From Phaeovulum vinaykumarii (lineage in GTDB: Bacteria; Pseudomonadota; Alphaproteobacteria; Rhodobacterales; Rhodobacteraceae), in contig NZ_FTOM01000003.1 of assembly GCF_900156695.1 (NCBI RefSeq), positions 62,001-126,000 of the forward strand: a DNA stretch of 64,000 bases, in the 5' to 3' direction. The notes below the pieces were generated by a model, which searched no databases, was not told the origin of the DNA, and saw nothing but the letters and a program-made list of their open reading frames with translations. Made by a program: the position numbers and the translations under genes. This document shows positions 9,104-16,964 of the stretch, one piece after another; the stretch's first letter is position 1, and the number at the start of each line of letters is the position of its first letter.

Positions 9104-9886
9104 TCACGGCAGCGGCAAGCCCCGCTGCGGTTCGCTTTCGTCCGGCACCAGGAAGATCTGCCGCTGCATCGAGGCCTTGAGCACCGCCTGGGCCGTCGTC
9201 TCGACCCCCAGAACCTCGCGCGCCAGACGCAGATGCTTTTCCACCGTGGCCACCGAGACATTCAGGATCTCGCCGATGTCGGCAGCGGTCTTGCCATCGC
9301 CCACCCATTCCAGCACCTCGCGTTGACGCGGCGTCAGCAGGCGGCTGGCACAGACAAAGGGCAGGGCGGTGATCCGCATGTGCATCAGGTTGTTCAGGGC
9401 CAGGATCTCGCGGCCGTGGCGGGCCCAGATCCGGTCCACCGCGTCCTGGTCGAGGCCCGGCGCGGCACAAAGCCCGATCGCCGCCTTTGACCGCGGGCTT
9501 TCGGCCTGAAAGCTGATCGACAGGCCCGCCACCACGCCATGGGCGGCATTGACCTCGAGAACGCGCATCGTCATCGGCGACAGCTTGCCCTGCGCGGCCG
9601 CCTCGGCGACCTCGCGCCAGCTGCGCACGCCCTCGTTGCTGACGGCCCAATCGACCATGGGCGCATGACGATAAAGCCCCGCGCCGAAGAAGGCTTCGAG
9701 ATAAGCATTGGTGTGGTTCGACAGGATCAGCGTATCGTCCAGACTGGCCGTGTCGATCGCGCTCCGGAACCGTACATAGCCGTAAAGCAGACGGTCGAAA
9801 CCAAAACGCTTCATCTTGGCGGTGTGCAGCGCCCAGACCTCGTCGAGCGACCGCGCCTGGAACAATTTTTCAATATGATCGAGCAA
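9104..9886 (-). CDS. LuxR-family solo transcriptional regulator
   Basis: Two-domain LuxR-type regulator: an N-terminal autoinducer-binding-like domain and a C-terminal GerE/LuxR helix-turn-helix (LLTPRQREVLEWVGDGKTAA, then VSVATVEKHL). The frame is open to an ATG at 10021, but that would add a 45-residue extension unlike the family; a TTG at 9886 has GAGAGG 8 nt upstream and yields about 260 residues, the normal size. No luxI gene adjoins it, so it is a solo. Hand alignment to TraR shows Tyr, Phe and Ala at the positions of Trp57, Tyr61 and Asp70, with Trp85 kept, so binding of a standard acyl-homoserine lactone is doubtful. The DNA target is unknown. Confidence 0.85.
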   Translation of the reverse strand: MLDHIEKLFQARSLDEVWALHTAKMKRFGFDRLLYGYVRFRSAIDTASLDDTLILSNHTNAYLEAFFGAGLYRHAPMVDWAVSNEGVRSWREVAEAAAQGKLSPMTMRVLEVNAAHGVVAGLSISFQAESPRSKAAIGLCAAPGLDQDAVDRIWARHGREILALNNLMHMRITALPFVCASRLLTPRQREVLEWVGDGKTAADIGEILNVSVATVEKHLRLAREVLGVETTAQAVLKASMQRQIFLVPDESEPQRGLPLP

Positions 9887-10033
9887 CGAAATAACCTCTC
9901 GTCGTGCAGAACCGGAAATGAATTGGCAAAATTCTTTCGCCCGCCGAAAAAACGGCGGCCTGCACCGCGCAAGGTCAAACACGCCACGCGGCGCGTGCCA
10001 TGTTGATTCGTTTAACTCCAAATTTACGACGAT

Positions 10034-10468
10034 TCAATCCAGCCGTGCCGCGCGGCCCTCGATTGCCGGCGCCAGCCCCGAGGCCTCGTAGCCCGCGCGC
10101 AGCAGGATCGACAGGATCTCGGGCGTGGGGCGCTGTCCGGCCTGCGCCATGCCCCACAGATAGGACGACCGCGTGCCCGACCGGCAATAGGCCAGCACCG
10201 GGCCGGCGTGCTGCGACAGGATCTCGGCGAAGGCATCGGCCAGGGGCGGTGTCAGATTGCCCGAGAAATAAGGCAGATAGACATAATCAAGCCCGGCCGC
10301 CAGCGCCGCATCGCGCATCTTGTCCGAGGCCAGATCGGCCCCGACTTCGTTGTCGGGCCGATTGTTGATGACGAGGCGAAAGCCCTCGGCCTTGATCGCG
10401 TCGAAATCGTCAATGGCGATCTGCGGCGCAACCGCAAATCCCGGCACAATCGGCCGAAGTTCCAGCAT
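10034..10468 (-). CDS. TIGR01244/DUF442-type phosphatase-fold protein
   Basis: A 144-residue protein resembling the phosphatase-like domain found alone or fused to Blh beta-lactamase-like hydrolases in sulfide-responsive loci. It has the loop YCRSGTRSS with Cys95 and Arg100, the arrangement expected of a cysteine-based phosphatase or sulfurtransferase active site, and an N-terminal VAPQIAIDDFDAIKAEGFRL stretch typical of the family. GGGAGA precedes the ATG at 10468. It lies about 100 nt after cbbY on the same strand, so it may be the last gene of the cbb transcript, or have its own promoter. Substrate unknown; a role in sulfide or sulfane-sulfur handling is only an inference. Confidence 0.8.
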   Translation of the reverse strand: MLELRPIVPGFAVAPQIAIDDFDAIKAEGFRLVINNRPDNEVGADLASDKMRDAALAAGLDYVYLPYFSGNLTPPLADAFAEILSQHAGPVLAYCRSGTRSSYLWGMAQAGQRPTPEILSILLRAGYEASGLAPAIEGRAARLD

Positions 10469-10569
10469 TCCCGTCTCCCTGTCGGCGCCTCTCCCGCGCC
10501 GGGTCATCTTGAGCAACCCGAGGCGCAAGCGCAAGCCGCAGCTGTCGGGCCGGGCCAGCCGTAACGGGA

Positions 10570-11265
10570 TCAGGCGCGCGCGTCCAGCGCTTCGGCCAGA
10601 AGATCGGGCAGGGGATGGGTCAGATCGGGCAGAACGTGATCGGCGGCGGAAAAATCCTCGCCGTCGGTATAGACCGACGGCGTCACCAGAACCCGCAGCC
10701 CCGCCGCCTGCGCCGAAGCCAGACCGGGCCGCGAATCCTCGAAGGCCAGGCAGGCGTCGGCGGGCAGCCCCAGCCGTTCGAGCGCCAACAGGAACACATC
10801 GGGCGCGGGCTTCTTGGCCTTGACCTGATCGCCCGCAGCAATGGCATCGAAGATCGTCTCGGGCGCGGCACCCCAGGTCGCGCGGGTCAGCGCCGCGACA
10901 TTGGGCAGGTTCGTCGTGGTGGCCACGGCGCATTTCAGCCCCGCCGCGCGCGCGCGCGCCACCAGATCGGCCACGCCCGGCCGCAGGCGCAGCCCGCCGC
11001 CGGCCAGGATCTCGGCGTAGCGGCGGGTCTTTTCCGCATGGAGCGCCACGATCTGCTCGGGCGTCAGCTTCTCGGGCAGGTCGCGCTGATGGGCGGCCAT
11101 GCGTTCCTTGCCGCCCGTCGTGCTCAGAAGAATGCGATAATCCTCGCGGCTCCAGTGCCAGGGAATGCCATTCGCGGCAAAGGTCGCGTTGAAGGCCTTT
11201 CGATGCGCCTCCTCGGTCTCGGCCAGGGTCCCGTCCACGTCGAAGATCAGCGCCTTCAGAGCCAT
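10570..11265 (-). CDS. cbbY: CbbY, HAD-type xylulose-1,5-bisphosphate phosphatase
   Basis: HAD hydrolase that removes the RubisCO misfire product xylulose-1,5-bisphosphate. The product is 231 residues with motif I FDVDGTLAETEEAHR, a helical cap, the motif II region VATTTNLP, motif III Lys in VKAKKPAPDVF and motif IV FEDSRPGL. The ATG at 11265 has GGTGGA 9 nt upstream; an in-frame ATG at 11274 is too close to it. It overlaps cbbZ by 10 nt and is the last recognisable cbb gene of the operon, which supports the CbbY assignment over other HAD enzymes. Confidence 0.9.
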   Translation of the reverse strand: MALKALIFDVDGTLAETEEAHRKAFNATFAANGIPWHWSREDYRILLSTTGGKERMAAHQRDLPEKLTPEQIVALHAEKTRRYAEILAGGGLRLRPGVADLVARARAAGLKCAVATTTNLPNVAALTRATWGAAPETIFDAIAAGDQVKAKKPAPDVFLLALERLGLPADACLAFEDSRPGLASAQAAGLRVLVTPSVYTDGEDFSAADHVLPDLTHPLPDLLAEALDARA

Positions 11266-11912
11266 GCGAGCCATTCCACCAATTCGGGCAGGGCGTCGAA
11301 ATCATCAAACAGCGCGTCGTGATGCATCTCGGTGACCGGCGTCTTGCGATAGCCGCCGGTATAGAGCGCGAAGGGAATGCGCGCGGCCTCGGCGGTCTGG
11401 GCGTCGACCTCGCTGTCGCCCACGAAGACGGGCTGGCCGCCGCCCAGGGCGGCAAAGGTCGCCAGAAGCGGCTCGGGGTCGGGCTTGCGCACGGGCAGCG
11501 AATCCCCGCCCAGAACGGCGCCGAAATAGTCGGACATCCCCAGATGATCGAGCACCGCACGCGCGGGCGCCACCGGCTTGTTGGTGCACACCCCCAGAAC
11601 ATGGCCGCGCGTGCGCAGCATCTCGAGCGCGTCCATCACGCCAAGATAGGGCTGCGTCAGCGTGACGGCGGTGTGATAGCGGGCGGTGAAATCGGCATAG
11701 AGCCGGTCGAACAATTCCCCCTCGCGCGGCTGGCCGCGGGCCTCGAGCAGGCAGCCCACCAGATGCGGCACGCCCTTGCCGACGAAGCTGCGCACCTCGT
11801 CGAAGGTCAGGGGATCGAAACCCGCCTCGGCCAGGACGGCGTTCGAGGCGGCGTGAATATCGGGCGCGCTGTCGATCAGCGTGCCGTCGAGGTCGAATAC
11901 GATTGTTGCCAT
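11256..11912 (-). CDS. cbbZ: Phosphoglycolate phosphatase
   Basis: HAD hydrolase that dephosphorylates 2-phosphoglycolate, the product of RubisCO oxygenation, feeding photorespiration. The 218-residue product has motif I FDLDGTLIDSAPDIH, motif II VCTNKP, the motif III Lys in VRKPDPEPL and motif IV FVGDSEVDAQTA, all matching Gph/CbbZ. The start ATG at 11912 overlaps the stop of the preceding redox gene (TGATG), and the end overlaps cbbY, so the three are translationally coupled. Confidence 0.93.
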   Translation of the reverse strand: MATIVFDLDGTLIDSAPDIHAASNAVLAEAGFDPLTFDEVRSFVGKGVPHLVGCLLEARGQPREGELFDRLYADFTARYHTAVTLTQPYLGVMDALEMLRTRGHVLGVCTNKPVAPARAVLDHLGMSDYFGAVLGGDSLPVRKPDPEPLLATFAALGGGQPVFVGDSEVDAQTAEAARIPFALYTGGYRKTPVTEMHHDALFDDFDALPELVEWLAWL

Positions 11913-12460
11913 CAGGCCTTCCACTTGATCGAGCAGCCCATCGAGGGCACCTGCTCGGCCGGGCCGCGGCCCGTATGCGCCACCATCAGCATGGCTTCAT
12001 AGAGTTCGCGCCGGGCGTCCGGCGCCGCTTCCTTGCGCGAGGCATCGAGCCGCCCGCGATATTGCAGCCCGTCCGCGGCATCGAAGCCGAAGAAGTCGGG
12101 CGTGCAGACCGCGCCATAGGCGCGCGCCACATCCTGAGTTTCGTCGAAAAGATAGGGAAAGGGAAAGGCGCGTTCCGTCGCAAGGCGGACCATGTTGTCG
12201 AAGCTGTCCTCGGGATAGGCGGTGACATCATTCGACGAGATGGCGGCGAGGCCGATCCCCTCGGCCATCAGCGCGCGGGCGTCGCGCACGATCCGGTCCA
12301 GCACCGATTGCACGTAGGGGCAATGGTTGCAGATGAACATGATCAGCGTGCCACGCGGGCCGCGGATCTGATCCAGGCTCCAGCGGCGGCCATCGGTGCC
12401 GGGCAGGGTGAAGGCGGGGGCTTGCCAGCCGAAATCGCAGACGGGGGGGGAAACGGCCAT
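11912..12460 (-). CDS. Thioredoxin-fold redoxin (peroxiredoxin-like, CxxC)
   Basis: A 182-residue thioredoxin-superfamily protein of the peroxiredoxin-like-1 type. After an N-terminal APAFTLPGTDG stretch typical of AhpC/TSA folds comes FICNHCPYV with Cys44 and Cys47 as the redox pair, then PDFFGFD carrying a cis-Pro-like segment. No signal peptide is evident, so it should be cytoplasmic. AAGGAG precedes the start. Its position is unusual: between rpe and cbbZ inside the Calvin operon and overlapping the cbbZ start. A thiol role towards redox-sensitive Calvin enzymes is attractive but inferred. Confidence 0.87.
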   Translation of the reverse strand: MAVSPPVCDFGWQAPAFTLPGTDGRRWSLDQIRGPRGTLIMFICNHCPYVQSVLDRIVRDARALMAEGIGLAAISSNDVTAYPEDSFDNMVRLATERAFPFPYLFDETQDVARAYGAVCTPDFFGFDAADGLQYRGRLDASRKEAAPDARRELYEAMLMVAHTGRGPAEQVPSMGCSIKWKA

Positions 12461-12610
12461 GGTCCTTTTCTCCTTTGCATGCGGGATGCGCGCGATGCCC
12501 CAGAGCTAGGGCCGCCGCGGCCGAGGGAAAGGGGCCGCGCGGCAGGGGCGGCCTCGGGGGGCGCGGGGGGCTGCGTCGGGGGGCGGGCCTCCCCTCCCGC
12601 CCCCCGCACA

Positions 12611-12672
12611 GGCCTGCGGAAAAGTGGTGCGCGCGTCTCCTCGTCCGGCACGCGTCACGCTTCCCGCAGGCC
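12611..12672. repeat. Long-range inverted repeat between rpe and the redoxin gene
   Basis: GGCCTGCGG (12611-12619) pairs with CCGCAGGCC (12664-12672), extendable by two A-T pairs past a bulged base. It lies 15 nt beyond the rpe stop inside the 227-bp gap, the largest in the cbb operon. No T run is present on either side; a processing or attenuation structure is possible. Confidence 0.45.
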
Positions 12673-12687
12673 CCCTGACACCGGGGT

Positions 12688-13380
12688 TCAGTTCAGCGCG
12701 GCCTCGGCGGCCTCGCGGATGGCGCGGATATTGGCGCCATAGACGTCGGGGTTCGACACCGAACCGCCCTTGAAGACAGCCGAGCCCGCGACCAGGCAAT
12801 CGGCACCCGCCTCGACCACCAGCGGCGCGGTCTCGGGGGTGATGCCGCCGTCGATCTGGATATGGATCGGGCGGTCGCCGATCATGGCGCGGACCTTGCG
12901 GGTCTTCTCGACGCCGGAATGGATGAATTTCTGACCGCCGAAACCGGGGTTTACGGTCATGATCAGCACCATGTCGCACAGATCGAGCAGCGGCTCGACC
13001 ACTTCGGCCGGGGTGCCGGGGTTCAGCACGACGCCCGATTTCACGCCTTGCGCGCGGATCGCCTGAAGCGTGCGGTGGATATGCGGGCCGGCCTCGACAT
13101 GGGCGGTGATCATGTCCGCCCCCGCTTCGGCAAAGGCCTCGATATAGGGATCGACCGGCGCGATCATCAGATGCACGTCCATGAAGGTCTTGACGTGCTT
13201 GCGGATGGCTTTGACCAGCGGCGGGCCGAAGGTCAGGTTGGGGACGAAATGCCCGTCCATCACGTCGACATGCACCCAGTCGCAGCCCTGGGCCTCGATG
13301 GCCTCGATCTCCTGGCCGAAATTGGCGAAATCGGCAGAGAGGATCGAGGGGGCGATCTTGATGCGGCGGTCGAAGGTCAT
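12688..13380 (-). CDS. rpe: Ribulose-phosphate 3-epimerase
   Basis: Interconverts ribulose-5-phosphate and xylulose-5-phosphate (CbbE in Calvin operons). The 230-residue TIM barrel shows the family landmarks IAPSILSADFANF, VDVMDGHFVPNLTFGP, DVHLMI, MTVNPGFGGQKFI and QIDGGITPETAP, which carry the metal and phosphate ligands. AAGGAG precedes the ATG at 13380; the frame runs further upstream into the cbbM 3' region without support. It follows cbbM after 88 nt, with a stem-loop in the gap. Confidence 0.97.
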   Translation of the reverse strand: MTFDRRIKIAPSILSADFANFGQEIEAIEAQGCDWVHVDVMDGHFVPNLTFGPPLVKAIRKHVKTFMDVHLMIAPVDPYIEAFAEAGADMITAHVEAGPHIHRTLQAIRAQGVKSGVVLNPGTPAEVVEPLLDLCDMVLIMTVNPGFGGQKFIHSGVEKTRKVRAMIGDRPIHIQIDGGITPETAPLVVEAGADCLVAGSAVFKGGSVSNPDVYGANIRAIREAAEAALN

Positions 13381-13419
13381 CGCGCAACTCCTTGTGGGAT
13401 GGCCGAAAGGGACAGGGCA

Positions 13420-13442
13420 GGCGGGCCCCAAACAGGCCCGCC
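13420..13442 (-). other. Intra-operon stem-loop between cbbM and rpe
   Basis: On the minus strand GGCGGGCC (13442-13435) and GGCCCGCC (13427-13420) form a perfect 8-bp stem around a 7-nt loop (TGTTTGG). It lies just after the RubisCO stop and has no U tract. Such a hairpin could protect cbbM mRNA and lower expression of downstream genes. Confidence 0.55.
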
Positions 13443-13468
13443 CGGATCTTTGGGACTGCGGCCGCGGC

Positions 13469-14845
13469 TCAGGCGACGCCGAGCGCCTCGCGCCAGCCCG
13501 GATAGAGCTTGTCGGCATCTTGCGGGAAGCTCTCGAAGGCGCGGGCGAATTCACGGTGCGACTTGGCGAATTCGATCGGATCCGCGCCTTCGCGCCAGCA
13601 TTGCTCGGCCTGACGCAGCGAGGTCGCCCCCGCGGTGCCGCCGTCGACATGCCCGAAGGCACCGCCCCCCGAGGTCTGGATCACGTTGGAATGGCCCAGG
13701 TTGTCGAAGAAGCCCGGCAGACGCAGCGCGTTCATGCCGCCCGAGATGATCGGGGTGGTGGCCTTCATGCCCTGCCATTCCTGATGGAAATAGGGGCCCA
13801 TCGCGGCGTCGTCGGTCAGCATGTAGGCCATGATCTTGTCGGCGGCCTCGCCTTCCATCTTGCCAAAGCCCATCGTGCCGGTGTGGATGCCCGACGCCCC
13901 TTGCAGGCGCGACATCTTCGACAGCACGAAGGCGGTGTAGCCGCGCATCGACTGCGGCGAGGTCACCGCCCCGTGGCCGGCACGGTGATAGTGCAGGAAC
14001 TGGCGCGGGAAGGCGCGGCGGCAGGTGGTGATGGCCGCCGGACCGGCCACATAGCCATCCACCAGGAAGGCGACGTGATCGGCGTTCTCGCCAAAGGTCT
14101 CGAGGATGTATTCGCCACGGGCGAGCATCTCGTAATGATCGTCGGCGGTGATGTTGGCCGAGAACAGCTTGGCCTGGCCGGTCTCGTCCTGGGCGCGCTT
14201 CATCGCGTCGGCGACCAGACGGATCGTCTCCTTCAGCGGCGCGAAGACCTGGTTGCCCTGGGGTTCGTCGTTCTTGATGAAGTCGCCGCCCAGCCAGAAG
14301 TCATAGCAGGCATCGGCGAAGGGCTTGGGACGCAGGCCCAGCTTGGGCTTGATGATCGTGCCGACCACCATGCCGCCGTCAGTGACCGGACGGCCCAGCA
14401 CGCGCCACATGTCGGCGATGTTCATCGCCGGACCGTCGAACAGACGCAGGAACGCCGGCGGCACCCAGAAGTCGTGCATCTTGGCGTATTCGACGTCGCC
14501 CATGCCCTGGTTGTTGCCGATGCACAGCGTCAGGAACGACACCAGCATGGCGCGGCCGTCGATGATGTTGCGATCGAAGAGCTCCACCGGGTAGGCGATC
14601 TTCATCAACCCGGTGGACTCGTCGATGTCATAGACCAGCGCATCCACGCCGCGCGTGAAGTCGTCGGTGGTCGACACTTCCACGTTGGTGCCCGTCGAGC
14701 TTTCGGCCGCGAAATGCGCCGCCGTCTCGAGGAAGCCATACCCGGCCTTGGGCTTCATGATATAGGCGACAAGGACATGCTTGCCCCCGGCCATCAGCTC
14801 GTCCTCGTTCAGGTCGAGCCGCGCGTAGCGATTGGACTGGTCCAT
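13469..14845 (-). CDS. cbbM: Form II ribulose-1,5-bisphosphate carboxylase/oxygenase
   Basis: Fixes CO2 onto ribulose-1,5-bisphosphate; form II enzymes are large-subunit-only dimers or multimers. The 458-residue protein aligns by eye with the Rhodospirillum rubrum enzyme: catalytic Lys166 in IIKPKLG, carbamylated Lys191 with metal ligands Asp193 and Glu194 in [14 protein letters not shown], and the loop 6 region [19 protein letters not shown] precedes the start. It lies between cbbA and rpe. No small subunit, cbbX or cbbQ/cbbO activase gene is present in the window. Confidence 0.99.
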   Translation of the reverse strand: MDQSNRYARLDLNEDELMAGGKHVLVAYIMKPKAGYGFLETAAHFAAESSTGTNVEVSTTDDFTRGVDALVYDIDESTGLMKIAYPVELFDRNIIDGRAMLVSFLTLCIGNNQGMGDVEYAKMHDFWVPPAFLRLFDGPAMNIADMWRVLGRPVTDGGMVVGTIIKPKLGLRPKPFADACYDFWLGGDFIKNDEPQGNQVFAPLKETIRLVADAMKRAQDETGQAKLFSANITADDHYEMLARGEYILETFGENADHVAFLVDGYVAGPAAITTCRRAFPRQFLHYHRAGHGAVTSPQSMRGYTAFVLSKMSRLQGASGIHTGTMGFGKMEGEAADKIMAYMLTDDAAMGPYFHQEWQGMKATTPIISGGMNALRLPGFFDNLGHSNVIQTSGGGAFGHVDGGTAGATSLRQAEQCWREGADPIEFAKSHREFARAFESFPQDADKLYPGWREALGVA

Positions 14846-14863
14846 GATCTTACTCCCTTTCGA

Positions 14864-15928
14864 TCAGGCGACTTTCGGATCAAGCGCGCCCGAAGCGTAA
14901 CGCTTGGCCATCTCGTCTTGTGCGATGACCTTGATCTTGCTTGCGTTGCCGGCGGTGCCAAAGGCCTCGAGGCGTTGCTTGCACAGATCGCGCATGGCTT
15001 CCATGGCGGGCTTGAGGAACTTGCGCGGGTCGAACTCCTTGGGGTTCTCCTGCGCGATCTTGCGGAACTGGCCGGTCATGGCCATCCGGCAATCGGTGTC
15101 GATGTTGACCTTGCGCACACCCATCTTGATGCCGCGCACGATTTCCTCGACCGGCACGCCGAAGGTCTGGGGCATGCCGCCGCCATAGGCGTTGATGATG
15201 TCCTGAAGCTCCTGCGGCACGGACGACGAGCCATGCATGACCAGGTGGGTGTCGGGCAGCTTCTTGTGGATCTGCTCGATCACCGACATGGCCAGGATCT
15301 CGCCGTCGGGCTTGCGGGTGAACTTGTAGGCGCCATGCGAGGTGCCGCAGGCGATGGCCAGCGCGTCCACCTTGGTCTTCTTGACGAAATCGACCGCCTG
15401 GTCGGGATCGGTCAGAAGCTGGCTGTGGTCAAGCTTGCCGACAGCGCCGTGGCCGTCCTCGGCTTCGCCCTCGCCGGTCTCGAGGCTGCCCAGAACGCCC
15501 AGCTCGCCTTCGACCGACGCGCCCACCCAATGCGCCATCTCCGCCACGCGACGGGTGATGTCGACGTTGTATTCATAGGAGGCGGGGGTCTTGGCATCCG
15601 CCTCGAGCGAGCCGTCCATCATCACCGAGGTGAAGCCGTGACGGATCGCCGACATGCAGGTGGCTTCGTTGTTGCCGTGGTCCTGATGCATGCACAGCGG
15701 GATGTCGGGATAGATCTGGGCCAGCGCCTCGATCATCTTGGCCAGCATGATGTCGTTGGCATACTGGCGCGCACCCCGGCTCGCCTGGATGATGACCGGC
15801 GCGTCACAGGCCTTGGCGGCCTCCATGATCGCCAGGCCCTGCTCCATGTTGTTGATGTTGAACGCCGGCACGCCGTAGTCGTTCTCGGCGGCGTGATCCA
15901 GCAGCTGTCGCAGCGTGATAAGAGCCAT
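14864..15928 (-). CDS. cbbA: Class II fructose-bisphosphate aldolase
   Basis: Zinc aldolase joining glyceraldehyde-3-phosphate and dihydroxyacetone phosphate (and, in the Calvin cycle, forming sedoheptulose-1,7-bisphosphate). The 354-residue protein shows the zinc and catalytic region CMHQDHGNN with His81, Asp83 and His84, the [13 protein letters not shown] segment and the C-terminal zinc and phosphate-binding part with [11 protein letters not shown] and [12 protein letters not shown]. It is of the Calvin-cycle subtype found in proteobacterial cbb operons. It follows cbbG after 15 nt and precedes cbbM by 18 nt. Confidence 0.97.
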   Translation of the reverse strand: MALITLRQLLDHAAENDYGVPAFNINNMEQGLAIMEAAKACDAPVIIQASRGARQYANDIMLAKMIEALAQIYPDIPLCMHQDHGNNEATCMSAIRHGFTSVMMDGSLEADAKTPASYEYNVDITRRVAEMAHWVGASVEGELGVLGSLETGEGEAEDGHGAVGKLDHSQLLTDPDQAVDFVKKTKVDALAIACGTSHGAYKFTRKPDGEILAMSVIEQIHKKLPDTHLVMHGSSSVPQELQDIINAYGGGMPQTFGVPVEEIVRGIKMGVRKVNIDTDCRMAMTGQFRKIAQENPKEFDPRKFLKPAMEAMRDLCKQRLEAFGTAGNASKIKVIAQDEMAKRYASGALDPKVA

Positions 15929-15943
15929 GTCCGGGTCTCCCGA

Positions 15944-16945
15944 TCAGATCAGTTTGCCAAGCGCGACGGCGGTATCCGCCATGCGGTTCGAGAAGCCCCA
16001 TTCGTTGTCATACCAGGTCAGGATGCGGACCATGCGGCCTTCCATGACCTTGGTCTGATCCATGTGGAAGATCGACGAATGCGGATCGTGGTTGAAGTCC
16101 GAGGACACCAGCTTCTCGTCGGTGTAGCCCAGGATGCCTTTCATCGGGCCGTCGGCGGCGGCGCGGATGGCGGCGTTGACTTCCTCGACCGTGGTGTCGC
16201 GGGCGGCTTCGAAGACCAGATCCACGACCGACACGTTCGGGGTCGGCACACGGATGGCCACACCGTCGAGCTTGCCCTTGAGTTCGGGCAGCACCAGACC
16301 CACGGCCTTGGCGGCCCCGGTCGAGGTCGGGATCATGCTCAGGCCGGCAGCGCGGGCGCGGTAGAGATCCTTGTGCATCGTGTCCAGCGTCGGCTGGTCG
16401 CCGGTGTAGCTGTGGATCGTGGTCATGAAGCCCTTGGTGATGCCGATGGCGTCATTGAGCGCCTTGGCCACCGGCGACAGGCAGTTGGTGGTGCACGACG
16501 CGTTCGACACGACCATGTCGGCGGCGGTCAGGGTCTCGTGGTTGACGCCGAAGACGATGGTCTTGTCGGCGCCGTCGGCCGGGGCCGAGACCAGCACACG
16601 CTTCGAGCCGTTCTCGAGATGCAGCGCGGCCTTGTCGCGGGCGGTGAAGATGCCGGTGCATTCCATGGCGATATCCACGTCGCCCCAGGGCAGCTCCTTG
16701 GGATCGCGGATCGCGGTCACCTTGATCGGGCCGCGGCCGACGTCGATCGTGTCGCCCGAGACGGTGACGGTGGCGGGGAAGCGGCCGTGCACGCTGTCGT
16801 AACGCAGCAGGTGGGCGTTGGTCTCGACCGGGCCGAGATCGTTGATGGCGACGACCTCGATATCGGTGCGGCCCGATTCCACGATGGCGCGCAGCACGTT
16901 GCGGCCGATGCGACCAAAGCCGTTGATGGCAACTTTAACGGTCAT
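15944..16945 (-). CDS. cbbG: Glyceraldehyde-3-phosphate dehydrogenase
   Basis: Reduces 1,3-bisphosphoglycerate in the Calvin cycle. The 333-residue protein begins with the Rossmann motif [17 protein letters not shown] and has the catalytic loop [17 protein letters not shown] with Cys151; [14 protein letters not shown] and the C-terminal [12 protein letters not shown] are characteristic. A GAGGGG-like site precedes the ATG. The cofactor preference cannot be settled by eye. The gene sits between transketolase and aldolase with short gaps, so it belongs to the cbb operon rather than being the glycolytic paralogue by context. Confidence 0.96.
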   Translation of the reverse strand: MTVKVAINGFGRIGRNVLRAIVESGRTDIEVVAINDLGPVETNAHLLRYDSVHGRFPATVTVSGDTIDVGRGPIKVTAIRDPKELPWGDVDIAMECTGIFTARDKAALHLENGSKRVLVSAPADGADKTIVFGVNHETLTAADMVVSNASCTTNCLSPVAKALNDAIGITKGFMTTIHSYTGDQPTLDTMHKDLYRARAAGLSMIPTSTGAAKAVGLVLPELKGKLDGVAIRVPTPNVSVVDLVFEAARDTTVEEVNAAIRAAADGPMKGILGYTDEKLVSSDFNHDPHSSIFHMDQTKVMEGRMVRILTWYDNEWGFSNRMADTAVALGKLI

Positions 16946-16964
16946 TTTCTCTCTCTTCCCCTCG

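Noticed and set aside
10469-11602. Upstream extension of the TIGR01244-type frame through cbbY
   Set aside because: It is a chance open frame opposite in phase to cbbY and cbbZ; the GGGAGA-preceded ATG at 10468 gives the family N-terminus.
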